A DNA stretch of 64,000 nt from NCBI RefSeq assembly GCF_944324995.1, contig NZ_CALUYL010000007.1, positions 37,820 to 101,819 on the forward strand. Reading direction: 5' to 3'. The notes beneath the pieces were generated by a model. The model searched no databases. It was not told the origin of the DNA and saw only the letters and a program-made list of their open reading frames with translations. Numbering within the stretch: position 1 is the stretch's first letter; each line of letters begins with the position of its first letter. Source of the stretch: an uncultured Mailhella sp. GTDB lineage: Bacteria > Desulfobacterota > Desulfovibrionia > Desulfovibrionales > Desulfovibrionaceae. Of the stretch, positions 17,961 through 25,917 are shown piece after piece. A program made the position numbers and the translations under genes.

Positions 17961-18698
17961 ATGAAAGAAAATCTCCATGAACTTCTCAAAAACTGGGGAC
18001 TCGAAGGCAGAACGATTCAGGAAGCCAAGGACACCGGAGCGGCCATTGCCACGGGAGTCTGGCATCTCGGACCGGACTACAGCCTGAAGACCGGAGGAAA
18101 CTTTGAAGGTCTCCGGCATCACATTCATATTTCCCGCGTGCTGGCGGATCAGGGCATCACGGCTTCCTGCCCACTTCCCACGCGGGACGGCAAGGACTTT
18201 CTTACCTGCGGCGACCACTATTTTGTGATTACGGAACGCGTTACGGACAATTTCCTCAGCACGAAGCCGACGCCGCAGGGCAAGGAACCCTTCTATCTGG
18301 AACGCTACGCGCGCGAGGTACGCAGTTTCGACGCCGCGCTGCACGGCGGAAACAGGGATTTCGCCGAAGTCATGGCCTGGGCCGACAAGGAAAGCGCCCG
18401 TACGGCAAAGGCGTTCGGCATGCCGTGGAACGGCATTCCCAGGGACTGCGCGGAACGTTTTTCCGCCCTTTCCACGGAACCTTCGGAATTTTTCGTCTGC
18501 GCGACCAAGGTAGAGGCGTCGCCCTTCTCCGTGGCGGACGCTCTCGACGCCCTGTCGCGTCCCCGCGGCCTCATGGCCATGCTTGCGGTGTTCGTGGCCT
18601 GGACGGCGGGCCAGACTTCCCTTTCTGCGCTCATTCGCGGCAATCTCAGCCTTGCAGCGGCACTTTCGCACGGACTCTGCGTCCGTGCCGACGCCTGA
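17961..18698 (+). CDS. Uncharacterised protein resembling the N-lobe of APH-type kinases
   Basis: A 245-residue protein I cannot assign firmly. The first 120 residues read like the small lobe of the phosphotransferase (APH/choline kinase/homoserine kinase II) fold: GLRHHIHISRVLADQGITA, then LPTRDGKDFLTCGDHYFVITERV. The large lobe's HxDxxxxN catalytic loop and DxD metal motif are not present; instead the C-terminus is Ala/Leu-rich (RGLMAMLAVFVAW) and short. Either it is a diverged non-catalytic protein, or an ancestral kinase gene has lost its 3' part. ATG 17961 with GGGAG is preferred over an upstream start at 17907. It overlaps nothing and lies between the nitrilase and the second permease. 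Confidence 0.5.
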   Translation: MKENLHELLKNWGLEGRTIQEAKDTGAAIATGVWHLGPDYSLKTGGNFEGLRHHIHISRVLADQGITASCPLPTRDGKDFLTCGDHYFVITERVTDNFLSTKPTPQGKEPFYLERYAREVRSFDAALHGGNRDFAEVMAWADKESARTAKAFGMPWNGIPRDCAERFSALSTEPSEFFVCATKVEASPFSVADALDALSRPRGLMAMLAVFVAWTAGQTSLSALIRGNLSLAAALSHGLCVRADA

Positions 18699-18719
18699 TG
18701 CCGACCGTGGAGTGTTCTC

Positions 18720-20099
18720 ATGTCTGAATCTTCCAGTCGCGTGACCAACATCAAATGGGCTGTTAATTTTCTTCTTCCTCTTTCTCTGCTGCTGCTTCCC
18801 GAAAGCGAGGCGTTCACCTGGAACATCAAGGTGTTTCTGGCCATCACGCTGTGGGGCGTCATGGGCTACGCCATGGAGCTGACCGACAATCTGGTCGTTT
18901 CGCTCATCATGATGTTCATGTACGGCCTGTCGGGCATCGTGCCGCTGCAGGCCGTGCTCGGGCCGTGGACGGCCGATCCCGCATGGATGACGCTCGGCGC
19001 GCTCATCATCGTCTCCATCGTGCAGAAGACCACCATTCTCAAGCGCATGGCCTACTACGCGGCCATTCACACCAACGGCAGCTATATGAAGCTGGTGCTT
19101 GCCATGGCCACGCTGGCGCTCATCGCCCGCGTGTTCCTTCAGGGAACCATGGCGTGCATTGCCGTCATCGTGGTGGCCTACGGCATCTGCGAGGCCCTCA
19201 AGCTCGGCAGAAGCCGCGCTTCGGCGGGCCTCATGGTGGCCACGGTCATCTTCTACATGGACGCCAACTACTTCATCTACTCTCCCGATTTCATTTCCAT
19301 TCTCTACAGCGCCGCCGCGCCCGTGGCGAACATTGTTCCCTCGTATCCCCGGTTCTTCGCGGACAACGCGGTGTTTCTTGTGGGCAACTATCTGGTGGCC
19401 GCGGCCATCGGACGCTACTGCCGCCCGTCGTCTCCGCTGAGCGGCAGGGAAAAGTTTGAGGAAGCCCTCGCCTCTCTCGGCCGCCTCAGCGTGAAGGAGT
19501 GGAAGATCATCGTCGTTCTGGCGGCGCTGGTCATCTTTCTCTTCACGCATCAGTATCACCACATCAACATGGTGTACGGCTTCATCTTTGCGCCCATGAT
19601 CCTCTACATGCCCGGCGTCAACGTGGGAACGCAGCAGGATCTGAAGGACGTGCAGTTCTCGGTGCTCTTCTTCATCATCGCCTGCATGGGCATAGGTTCG
19701 GCGGGCAGCGCGGTGGGCTTCGGCCAGTACGTGTCGGTGAGCATCGTGCCCATGCTGCAGAACGTGAGTCAGACCACGTTTCTCTGCGCCACCTATCTTT
19801 CCGGCGTGCTTCTGAACTTCCTCATGACGCCGCTTGCCGTGCTGGCCTCCTTCGGCCTGCCGTTCGCCCAGATCTGTCAGGACCTGAACTTCAATCTGGA
19901 GCCCATGTTCTACATTTTCTATCAGGGCACGGCGCAGCTGTGGTTCCCGTATGAAACGGCCGTGTATCTGGTGGCCTTTTCTCTCGGACTCATCCGTGTG
20001 AAGGACTTTGTCACCATCATGACCATCAAGTTCGTCATCAACGTGGCGTTTCTCGCTACTGCGGGCATGGCCTGGTGGACGGTCATAGGCATACTGTAG
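18720..20099 (+). CDS. SLC13 (DASS) family permease, second copy
   Basis: A 459-residue multi-helix transporter closely parallel to the permease at 15436 over its whole length: GRSRASAGLMVATVIFYMDANYF here against the corresponding RASAGIMLMAVTAYRDANFF there, and matching FLMTPLAVLASFGLPFAQIC loops. It probably imports or exchanges an anionic substrate at the inner membrane. GGAG precedes the start and the following dehydrogenase starts 8 bp after its stop. The pair looks like a duplication within the operon that has since diverged in sequence. Confidence 0.88.
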   Translation: MSESSSRVTNIKWAVNFLLPLSLLLLPESEAFTWNIKVFLAITLWGVMGYAMELTDNLVVSLIMMFMYGLSGIVPLQAVLGPWTADPAWMTLGALIIVSIVQKTTILKRMAYYAAIHTNGSYMKLVLAMATLALIARVFLQGTMACIAVIVVAYGICEALKLGRSRASAGLMVATVIFYMDANYFIYSPDFISILYSAAAPVANIVPSYPRFFADNAVFLVGNYLVAAAIGRYCRPSSPLSGREKFEEALASLGRLSVKEWKIIVVLAALVIFLFTHQYHHINMVYGFIFAPMILYMPGVNVGTQQDLKDVQFSVLFFIIACMGIGSAGSAVGFGQYVSVSIVPMLQNVSQTTFLCATYLSGVLLNFLMTPLAVLASFGLPFAQICQDLNFNLEPMFYIFYQGTAQLWFPYETAVYLVAFSLGLIRVKDFVTIMTIKFVINVAFLATAGMAWWTVIGIL

Positions 20100-20107
20100 G
20101 AGGTAGT

Positions 20108-20974
20108 ATGGCTGTTGTAGCGTTTTTCGGTCTCGGCAGCATGGGCCTGCCCATGGCGATCAATCTTCTGAACGCCGGTCATGAGGTGCGCGTCATGGTG
20201 CATCGCAATGCCGCCGGACCGGAAGAGGCCGCGAGGCACGGAGCCGTCATGAAGTCTTCCGTGAAAGACATGGTTTCGGGGGCGGATTTCGTCGTCAGCG
20301 TGGTTCCCGACGACAGGGCCGTGCTCGATATTTATGAAAACGAGGAATTCAGACAGTCCGTGAAGCGCGGATGCCTCGTGCTGGAGATGAGCTCCTGCAC
20401 GCCCGGAGCCGTGCGCAGGGTTGAAGAACTGTGCCGCCCGCTGGGCGTGCGCGTTCTGGACGCGCCCATTACCGGAGCAAGACCGAAGGCCGTGGCCGGA
20501 ACGCTGGTGGTGCTCGGCGCAGGCAAGGACGAGGACTTCGACGACGCCGCTCCCGTGCTTTCCGCCATGACGGAAAAGGTGTTCCGGCTGGGAGCCGTAG
20601 GCACGGGCAAGACCATCAAGGCCATGACCAATCTGCTGGGGGCCGTGAATCTGGCGGCCGTCGGGGAATTCTATCGTTTCGCGCGGGCGCTCGGGCTGGA
20701 CATGCAGACCCTTGCGGAAGTGACGAAGGAAAGCGCCGGAGGCTCCACACAGTTTTCCCGCAATTTCGGACGCATGGTGCAGGGAGACTACGCGCCGGTC
20801 TTTACCCTCGGCCTCATGCTCAAGGACATGGAAATAGCCATGACATGCGCTTCGGAACATCCTGACCTGCACATGCCGCTTGCCGAATGCGCCACGGCGC
20901 TGTTCCGCAGCGCCTCGAACTATGCCGACGAAGACTGCAGCGGTATTGCCCGCGTCGATGCCCTGAAAGGATAA
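20108..20974 (+). CDS. NAD(P)-dependent beta-hydroxyacid dehydrogenase (3-hydroxyisobutyrate dehydrogenase family)
   Basis: A 288-residue cytoplasmic oxidoreductase. The Rossmann motif is FGLGSMGLPMA at the N-terminus, the substrate loop DAPITGARPKA follows near residue 120, and the catalytic lysine is in VGTGKTIKAMTNLLGA. It would interconvert a beta-hydroxyacid and its semialdehyde with NAD(P). The start at 20108 follows AGGAGG right after the permease stop; the longer open frame overlaps the permease and is rejected. As the last operon gene it may oxidise or reduce a product of the nitrilase/oxidoreductase route. Confidence 0.9.
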   Translation: MAVVAFFGLGSMGLPMAINLLNAGHEVRVMVHRNAAGPEEAARHGAVMKSSVKDMVSGADFVVSVVPDDRAVLDIYENEEFRQSVKRGCLVLEMSSCTPGAVRRVEELCRPLGVRVLDAPITGARPKAVAGTLVVLGAGKDEDFDDAAPVLSAMTEKVFRLGAVGTGKTIKAMTNLLGAVNLAAVGEFYRFARALGLDMQTLAEVTKESAGGSTQFSRNFGRMVQGDYAPVFTLGLMLKDMEIAMTCASEHPDLHMPLAECATALFRSASNYADEDCSGIARVDALKG

Positions 20975-21051
20975 CGACGCCGAGGCGCTTTGCGCCGCCT
21001 GCCGCCCGTCTCCATCTTATTCAGAGACGACGCGAGGCATTGCGAAGACCA

Positions 21052-21102
21052 AAGATCTCCTGCCGCAAGCACGATGGCTGCTGCGACGGGAGATCTTTTT
21101 GC
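21052..21102 (+). terminator. Terminator of the sigma-54 operon
   Basis: AAAGATCTCC (21052-21061) pairs with GGAGATCTTT (21090-21099), followed by more T. The loop of 28 nt is itself able to fold weakly. Confidence 0.7.
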
Positions 21103-21157
21103 GTCTTCGGGAGAGCGCGACGGAGGCCGTGCGCAAGGCGCGGGGCTGAACGCGAAT

Positions 21158-21285
21158 CAGAGAGAAACGCTTCCAGATCCGTGAAGCGGCAGCCTGCCGC
21201 ATCACACAGAACAGTGTTTTTTCGTAAGTGACGCCTCATGCTCCATCAGCGAAGGCTGCCGGACAGCACATCCATTACCCTGAGG
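21158..21285. repeat. 128-bp direct repeat, left copy (recombinase 3'-end remnant)
   Basis: This stretch is about 90 percent identical by eye to 24774-24900, including CCGCATCACACAGAACAGTG and GACGCCTCATGCTCCATCAG. The right copy forms the last codons and downstream flank of a decayed tyrosine recombinase gene; here only the tail (reading QRETLP) remains. The two copies enclose a 3.5-kb AT-richer segment. Confidence 0.85.
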
Positions 21286-21340
21286 CATGAGTCAGAATCA
21301 CCCGCTGAGAAGGCGGTTGTCTGTTTCGGTCGCTTCCGCT

Positions 21341-21754
21341 TTAATATTTATTTAAAAAATTGCATATCTGCATAGGAACACCGTCTTCCATAATATGGAA
21401 ATCATATTTTTGATAAAAAAAAGCATTCTTGCTTTCTTCCGGCATAACTTCCAGATAAAGATAATCCTGATATTTAGTTTTGATGCGTTTCATCATCTCA
21501 CCCGCTATGCCCATACCCTGATGACTGGGACGCACAAGAACGTAATGGATATAGGCCACCATCTCGCTGTCATCAAGTACCCGTATGAGTCCAACGAGCT
21601 GACCGTTATCCCACGCGGTCAAGACCGTGGAAGAATTCATGAGCGCCTTATGAAGTCGAGAGGGATACTCGCCCGAGACCCAACCTACGGAAAGAAACAA
21701 CGACTGGACGTCATTCTTAGAAAAATTTTTCTCTTCAGTGTACACGACAGCCAT
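21341..21754 (-). CDS. GNAT family N-acetyltransferase
   Basis: A 137-residue cytoplasmic acetyltransferase. The acetyl-CoA loop reads VRPSHQGMGIAGEMM (the Q/R-x-x-G-x-G/A motif), preceded by the strand AYIHYVLV and followed by YLYLEVMPEES and the terminal FYQKYDF. The start at 21754 is used because it falls at the HxlR stop codon; the longer frame would overlap that gene. It is translated with the HxlR regulator and lies in the AT-richer island. The substrate is unknown. Confidence 0.85.
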   Translation of the reverse strand: MAVVYTEEKNFSKNDVQSLFLSVGWVSGEYPSRLHKALMNSSTVLTAWDNGQLVGLIRVLDDSEMVAYIHYVLVRPSHQGMGIAGEMMKRIKTKYQDYLYLEVMPEESKNAFFYQKYDFHIMEDGVPMQICNFLNKY

Positions 21755-21758
21755 ATCT

Positions 21759-22148
21759 TCATGCCCCGCCTTTAGGATTTCGATAGTCGCAACGCTGACA
21801 CTGGGACAGCGCATAGGAAGTGTCCGTGAGATGATAGGCTCCAGCCCACTGGCAAATGCTTTGCAGTATGGGGATGACTGTGCGCCCTTTATCCGTAAGG
21901 CAATATTCCACCCGGGGAGGCACCTCCATATATTGCCTGCGTTCCACGATGCCGTCTTCCTGAAGTTCCTTCAACGCAGAAGCCAAGACAGCATCCGTGA
22001 TATTGACCATCTCCTTACGCATCTCACTATAACGAAGCGTTTTATCCGCCAGCACGCAGATAATCCTGGACTTCCATTTCCCTCCAAAAATATCAAGGCC
22101 GTATTCCAACGGACAACGAATATCTTTAGGCAACTTGTGTTCGTACAT
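21759..22148 (-). CDS. HxlR family transcriptional regulator
   Basis: A 129-residue winged-helix regulator. The conserved Cys near the start (CPLEYGLDIFGGKWKSRII) is the redox- or electrophile-sensing position of HxlR/YodB proteins, followed by RYSEMRKEM and the recognition region LASALKELQEDGIVERRQY. AAGGAGC precedes the start. It probably controls genes of the island; a large palindrome of the type such dimers bind lies at 23479 in front of the flavin-type protein at 23411. A C-terminal cysteine pair (CQRC) is also visible. Confidence 0.9.
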   Translation of the reverse strand: MYEHKLPKDIRCPLEYGLDIFGGKWKSRIICVLADKTLRYSEMRKEMVNITDAVLASALKELQEDGIVERRQYMEVPPRVEYCLTDKGRTVIPILQSICQWAGAYHLTDTSYALSQCQRCDYRNPKGGA

Positions 22149-22150
22149 GT

Positions 22151-22740
22151 TCAGCTCCTTGTCATGTCATAGGCACAGTAGAAAAGAAAAAGACCCAGCA
22201 CCGCATTGATGGAACGGTAATGGATCTGATGCCGGCTCTGCATCCTGACGCCAAAGAACGCCCCGCAGGAACGTAGATGCGCTGCCGAGAACGACTACGG
22301 CTACGCGTGCAAAAAACAGTCCAGAAGCGGTGGAAAACATGGGAACAACATACGTAGCCGGAACAGTCAGCCCATCGAGATATATCTTCACATCGACCAG
22401 TGCAGCAAAGCCCTGTGAAAACCTTCGATTGCGTACTATTCGTTTCTGATGAAAGGCGACTGCGAAGCGCCCCCAGGCCAGCAGACACATGTACGCCCAT
22501 CCTGCTGCATAATGAAGAACGGCGAGTGCAGGCTCAAGGCTCATCTCAAAAAACTGCACGAGCAGGATGCAACGCAACTGCACCAGAGCATAGCCGAAAC
22601 CTATGCCCCAGAGCAACGGTTTCGCCTTATCTCAACCCAAAACCGCTGCCGCGTTGAACGCCAGCAGAACCTGGATCAACTCCAAGCAGACGGATACAGG
22701 ATTTCTCTGTACCGCATACTTGGCAACAGAAGAGGAATAA
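22151..22740 (-). pseudogene. LysE family exporter remnant, EamB-like (cysteine/O-acetylserine exporter)
   Basis: Reading three pieces together gives an EamB-like membrane exporter. The N-terminal part (YSSSVAKYAVQRNP) ends in an in-frame TGA just before DKAKPLLWGIGFGY. The middle piece carries HYAAGWAYMCLLAWG and QGFAALVDVKIYLDG, the counterpart of the NVKI-LYG loop in EamB. After a frameshift near 22255 the last piece ends in INAVLGLFLFYCAYDM. The N-terminal PGPNN motif is missing because the frame begins at the ferredoxin stop. At least one stop, one frameshift and one truncation make function unlikely. Confidence 0.65.
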
Positions 22741-22938
22741 TCAGTCCTTACCAATCCTGGGACGGAGGTGAATGGCCTGTTTATGACATAGCCTCACACA
22801 TCGGCCACAGCCACAGCAAATCTGTTCATCTACGACACTTTTCCAACCAGGCTTCATGGCGATGGCTTTCAGGGGACAACAGAGTATGCAGGCACCACAC
22901 CCTACACATGTTTCCGTATCGATATATGCTGTACTCAT
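22741..22938 (-). CDS. Small 2[4Fe-4S] ferredoxin
   Basis: A 65-residue protein with two complete cluster motifs: CVGCGACILCCP (residues 11-22) and CCGCGRCVRLCH (about 41-52). It would carry electrons in the cytoplasm. It lies between the pyridoxamine-oxidase-like gene and the broken exporter in the same direction. The ribosome site is weak. The partner enzyme is not obvious; the flavin-binding neighbour is one candidate. Confidence 0.85.
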   Translation of the reverse strand: MSTAYIDTETCVGCGACILCCPLKAIAMKPGWKSVVDEQICCGCGRCVRLCHKQAIHLRPRIGKD

Positions 22939-23018
22939 TTTGTGCGTGGGGAAACCGAGGGATGCTGAAAAAGAGACATCTCCCGGTTTCCAAATAGCGG
23001 CTATCGGACTACCTCGGA

Positions 23019-23411
23019 TCAGAGAACTTTCTTGTTGTCTGCCCCGGGGGTGGCAACGATAACCTTTTCAGGCACAATCTTCACCGCGCCCTTGGCTGTC
23101 ACCGCACCGTGGAACATATCTTCGACCATGACCTTGAAGGCATCGACCACAGGACCTTCGCTCAGGTAGCTGGCCGTGCCCTTGATCTGATAGCCTTCCA
23201 GACTCTGGGGATCATATGCGGAGATGGCGATTTTCCCATTTTCGCAGATGTTCTTCAGCGTGGTCTCAAGGAACACGTCACCAACGACGAGGGTGCCGTC
23301 GTCCAACACATCCTTGAAAGCGACGGGAACCACATTCGGACAACCATCACCAAAGGTTGCCAAGTCCCACATATGTTCTTTCAGCATCTTCTTGACGGAT
23401 TCGTTCAACAT
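23019..23411 (-). CDS. Pyridoxamine 5'-phosphate oxidase family (flavin-binding split barrel) protein
   Basis: A 130-residue split-barrel protein. Strand patterns MWDLATFGDGCPNVVPVAFK, GTLVVGDVFLETTLKNI and GYQIKGTASYLSEG are typical of the small FMN- or F420-binding members. It lacks the long C-terminal part of true pyridoxamine phosphate oxidases, so it is more likely a flavin-dependent reductase or flavin-binding protein. AGGAGG precedes the start, and a 25-bp palindrome sits about 70 bp upstream. Confidence 0.85.
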   Translation of the reverse strand: MLNESVKKMLKEHMWDLATFGDGCPNVVPVAFKDVLDDGTLVVGDVFLETTLKNICENGKIAISAYDPQSLEGYQIKGTASYLSEGPVVDAFKVMVEDMFHGAVTAKGAVKIVPEKVIVATPGADNKKVL

Positions 23412-23724
23412 AAAAACCTCCTTATATTTTTGATTAAAAATGTATAGAAAATAAACTCAGCAGAAACAATATATAAATAAATTTATTAGTAACTAATAAA
23501 TTTCATAGTAAAATACAAAAATATACTTAAAATGTAAAAAACTAATTAATATAATTTTATTAAATACCAATCACAAAGAACTTTCGCAGACATCTAATCC
23601 ATGTACCAGCGAAAAAGTGCATTTTTCTGTTTACTGACAATAAAATATGGGATTATATACGTAAATCAACGTATATGGAGCATAACATTATAGCTTTTCT
23701 CATAAGAGGTTTCGACGGGGCACG
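23412..23724. other. AT-rich intergenic region with large palindrome
   Basis: No gene is supported in these 313 bases. Composition is far more AT-rich than the rest of the window, and it separates the minus-strand island genes from the plus-strand recombinase remnant. It holds the palindrome at 23479-23503. Confidence 0.6.
23479..23503. promoter_or_regulatory. Perfect 25-bp palindrome, candidate HxlR operator
   Basis: AAATTTATTAGT and its exact complement ACTAATAAATTT flank one A. It lies upstream of the minus-strand flavin-binding gene in AT-rich DNA where the promoter is expected. The HxlR regulator of the same island is the likely binder. Confidence 0.6.
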
Positions 23725-24846
23725 GTGCTCAAATATTTCAGCAATGCCGACGTAGAGCCCGGACAAAGGAAATTGCTGGATGGCGAGAGTCATCGTGAAC
23801 GGCAGGCAGACAGCCTGCAAAATGCTTCCGGCAGGGAAACTCATGGCCCGGAATGGCGGGCCGCAAAAGAATGGGAGAAAGAGCAAAAAAGGCTCGCACG
23901 GGAAGGGATGACGATCCCCACGGCATCAGAACTGCTTATGGCGCGGGGAGATAGTTGCCTTGCCCCTGTTCAGCGAACCATGAGCCGACAGCTCATGTGG
24001 AAAAGAAGCTGGCGACGAAGGACTTTTTCGCCTGCTGCGGCAAAAAGGGCATCCATGACATTGCGGAAATCACTTCGGCGAGAGCCTATGAGTTTCTTTC
24101 CAGAATCAAGGATGCGCGCGGGGCGAACGTCGCCAGCAGGTACCACAAGAATCTGCCGTCTGCATGGAACTGGGGGTTCAGACTTCTTTGAGGGATTTTT
24201 ATGCAGGCGACGTTGCCGCCTTGAAGCCGAAGCCCTCTGCCGCAAGGCACGGCGAGCGCCATGTTTCCCGACGGAACGTGATGCCATCAAGGTGTTTCAG
24301 CAGGCGGAAAGGCAGGCCCTGCTCATGCTGCTGCCCCTGTACTTCACGGGAGGACGCAGAAGCGAAATCTTCCGGCTGACGTGGAGCGATGTGGACATTC
24401 AGAAAGAAAAAATCAGGCTGACCGAAACAAATCAGGCCATGGCATGGAACGGGTGCGCCGATTCCGAATGCGCCCGGAACTGGTCAAGGCGCTCAAGTGG
24501 GCGGCGGGACGCCCGCCCCTGCACGGTGGACAATGTGTTCATGCAGCTTCAGAACGACACGTTTCCGGGGCAACCGTTCACCCAGCGCATTCACTTCATG
24601 GAGATCCTCTGCCGGAAGGCCCATGTGAAGCCCTTCGGTTTTCACGCCATCCGGCACAAGAGCGCAGCCATCACGTTCGTGAGTTCAGGTCTGAATGCCG
24701 CCCAGGTTCTCATGAACATTATCGGGCGACCACCACGAATCGCCATACGAAAAGCGAGAGGCTGTACACGGACCAGAGAGAAACGCTTCCGGCTCTGGGA
24801 GACCGCAGCCTGCCGCATCACACAGAACAGTGTTTTTCGTAAGTGA
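23725..24846 (+). pseudogene. Degraded tyrosine recombinase (integrase)
   Basis: Integrase pieces are scattered over three frames. Recognisable parts include KLATKDFFACCGKKGIHDIAEITSA (in two overlapping frames, about 23955-24120), the catalytic-domain opening LPLYFTGGRRSEIFRLTWSDVD (near 24330), and GFHAIRHKSA (near 24640), which holds the HxxR box. The terminal Tyr region survives only in another frame as TNRHTKSERLYTDQ. Multiple indels disrupt it, so it is inactive. It points toward the tRNA-Glu gene 106 bp away, the usual position of an integrase beside its attachment site. Confidence 0.8.
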
Positions 24847-24900
24847 CGCCTCATGCTCCATCAGCGGGGGCTGCCGAACAGCACATCCATGACACTGAGG
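24774..24900. repeat. 128-bp direct repeat, right copy
   Basis: Partner of 21158-21285 in the same orientation. It covers the last codons and downstream flank of the recombinase remnant, ending a few bases before the tRNA terminator. Confidence 0.85.
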
Positions 24901-24906
24901 AATTAA

Positions 24907-24942
24907 CAAAAAAAAACGCCTTGTGATCACTCACAAGGCGTT
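24907..24942 (-). terminator. Terminator of the tRNA transcript
   Basis: AACGCCTTGTGA (24915-24926) pairs perfectly with TCACAAGGCGTT (24931-24942) over a 4-nt loop; on the minus strand it is followed by a run of about ten T. Confidence 0.9.
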
Positions 24943-24951
24943 GATTTCATT

Positions 24952-25028
24952 TGGCGTCCCCAGGCGGATTTGAACCGCCGTTGACGGCGTGAAAGGCCGC
25001 TGTCCTGGGCCGGCTAGACGATGGGGAC
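24952..25028 (-). tRNA. tRNA-Glu (TTC)
   Basis: A full cloverleaf is readable on the minus strand: acceptor GTCCCCA with TGGGGAC, anticodon stem CGGC/GCCG with loop CTTTCAC (anticodon TTC), T-arm GGTTCAAATCC, discriminator G and encoded CCA. It borders the island remnant on its 3' side. Confidence 0.95.
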
Positions 25029-25041
25029 ACGGTGTTTACCG

Positions 25042-25116
25042 TGGCTGGGCTACAAGGACTCGAACCTTGATTATCGGAGCCAGAATCCGACGTCCTGCCA
25101 ATTGAACGATAGCCCA
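25042..25116 (-). tRNA. tRNA-Gln (CTG)
   Basis: Cloverleaf on the minus strand: acceptor TGGGCTA with TAGCCCA, anticodon stem CGGA/TCCG with loop TTCTGGC (anticodon CTG), T-arm GGTTCGAGTCC, discriminator G and encoded CCA. It lies 13 bp upstream of tRNA-Glu and shares its transcript. Confidence 0.95.
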
Positions 25117-25129
25117 TCGGTGAGAAAGA

Positions 25130-25157
25130 GAACTACCAGAATCGCCGGAGAAGTCAA
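25130..25157 (-). promoter_or_regulatory. Probable promoter of the tRNA pair
   Basis: On the minus strand TTGACT (25157-25152) is followed after 16 bp by TAGTTC (25135-25130), about 14 bp before tRNA-Gln. Confidence 0.45.
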
Positions 25158-25198
25158 GCGATTATTTCCGGAAATTTTAATTTTTTTTGTTTTTTCTG

Positions 25199-25816
25199 CT
25201 AACCGAGCCGTCTATGCGAGGAAAAACGTATGATAATCAAATGACATATCCACCATACGGCAATAACGGACACCAGCCCGATGAGCCATCCGACCACCAC
25301 GTCGAACGGATAGTTCTTGCCCACGTACACCTGCGAAAAGCCCACGCAGAACGGCAGAAGGTACACCCAGGGGTTGGAACGGTAGAACAGCAGGGAAAGC
25401 ACCACGGCCACGGCCATGCAGGCCGCAGACGGCGAAGACGGCATGGAGCCGCCGAGACCGGCGGTTTCGGTGGTGTTTTCGTCTATGACCAGCCACTGAT
25501 CGGTTGCCGCATCATAATAATTGGTGTCCATGAGCACCTGACAGGGACGCTCACGGTCGATGGAAGACTTGAGCGCACTGGTGGTAAGGTCGGTCACGCC
25601 CACGGAAAGGCCCATGAGCAGCACAAGCATGAGCACGCGCCCCACCGGCTCCAGAGAACTGCGCCAGCAGTGCACGGCGTAGGCGATCACGCACACGAGC
25701 GCGCCCACCCACATGAGCCACACCTGAGAAAACAGGGGCATGAAGAAATTGAACACCGCATTATGAGCCGACACGTTGATGAGTTCAAACAGCGACTGAT
25801 CGATAATCTGAAACAT
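25199..25816 (-). CDS. PAP2-superfamily membrane protein with altered catalytic residues
   Basis: A 205-residue membrane protein with about six helices and the PAP2 phosphatase layout. The first motif is intact (KSSIDRERP, K-x6-RP). The second, normally PSGH or PSSH, reads PSSPSAA and lacks the His. The third, normally SR-x5-H-x3-D, reads SQVYVGKNYPFD, with Gln for Arg and Asn for His. Both catalytic histidines are therefore missing, so lipid phosphatase activity is doubtful. GAGG precedes the start. It might be a binding protein or transporter-like relative; I cannot tell. Confidence 0.8.
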   Translation of the reverse strand: MFQIIDQSLFELINVSAHNAVFNFFMPLFSQVWLMWVGALVCVIAYAVHCWRSSLEPVGRVLMLVLLMGLSVGVTDLTTSALKSSIDRERPCQVLMDTNYYDAATDQWLVIDENTTETAGLGGSMPSSPSAACMAVAVVLSLLFYRSNPWVYLLPFCVGFSQVYVGKNYPFDVVVGWLIGLVSVIAVWWICHLIIIRFSSHRRLG

Positions 25817-25917
25817 GGGAGCCTCTTGTATTCAGCAATAGTTCCTCAAAGTCACGGAAAGCCTGCCGGCAGCCGATACGCCGCAGGCGTTGGCGGGACG
25901 GTCCCGCAAAGTTCTGC

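Larger units (their letters stand above)
20975..21340. other. Intergenic region with terminator and left island repeat
   Basis: No intact gene is supported. It holds the operon terminator and the left copy of a 128-bp repeat that derives from the 3' end of a recombinase gene; both are listed separately. Confidence 0.6.

Noticed and set aside
21158..24900. A mobile transposon bounded by the 128-bp repeats
   Set aside because: The repeats are direct, derive from a recombinase tail, and no transposase or target duplication is seen; a decayed integrated island fits better.
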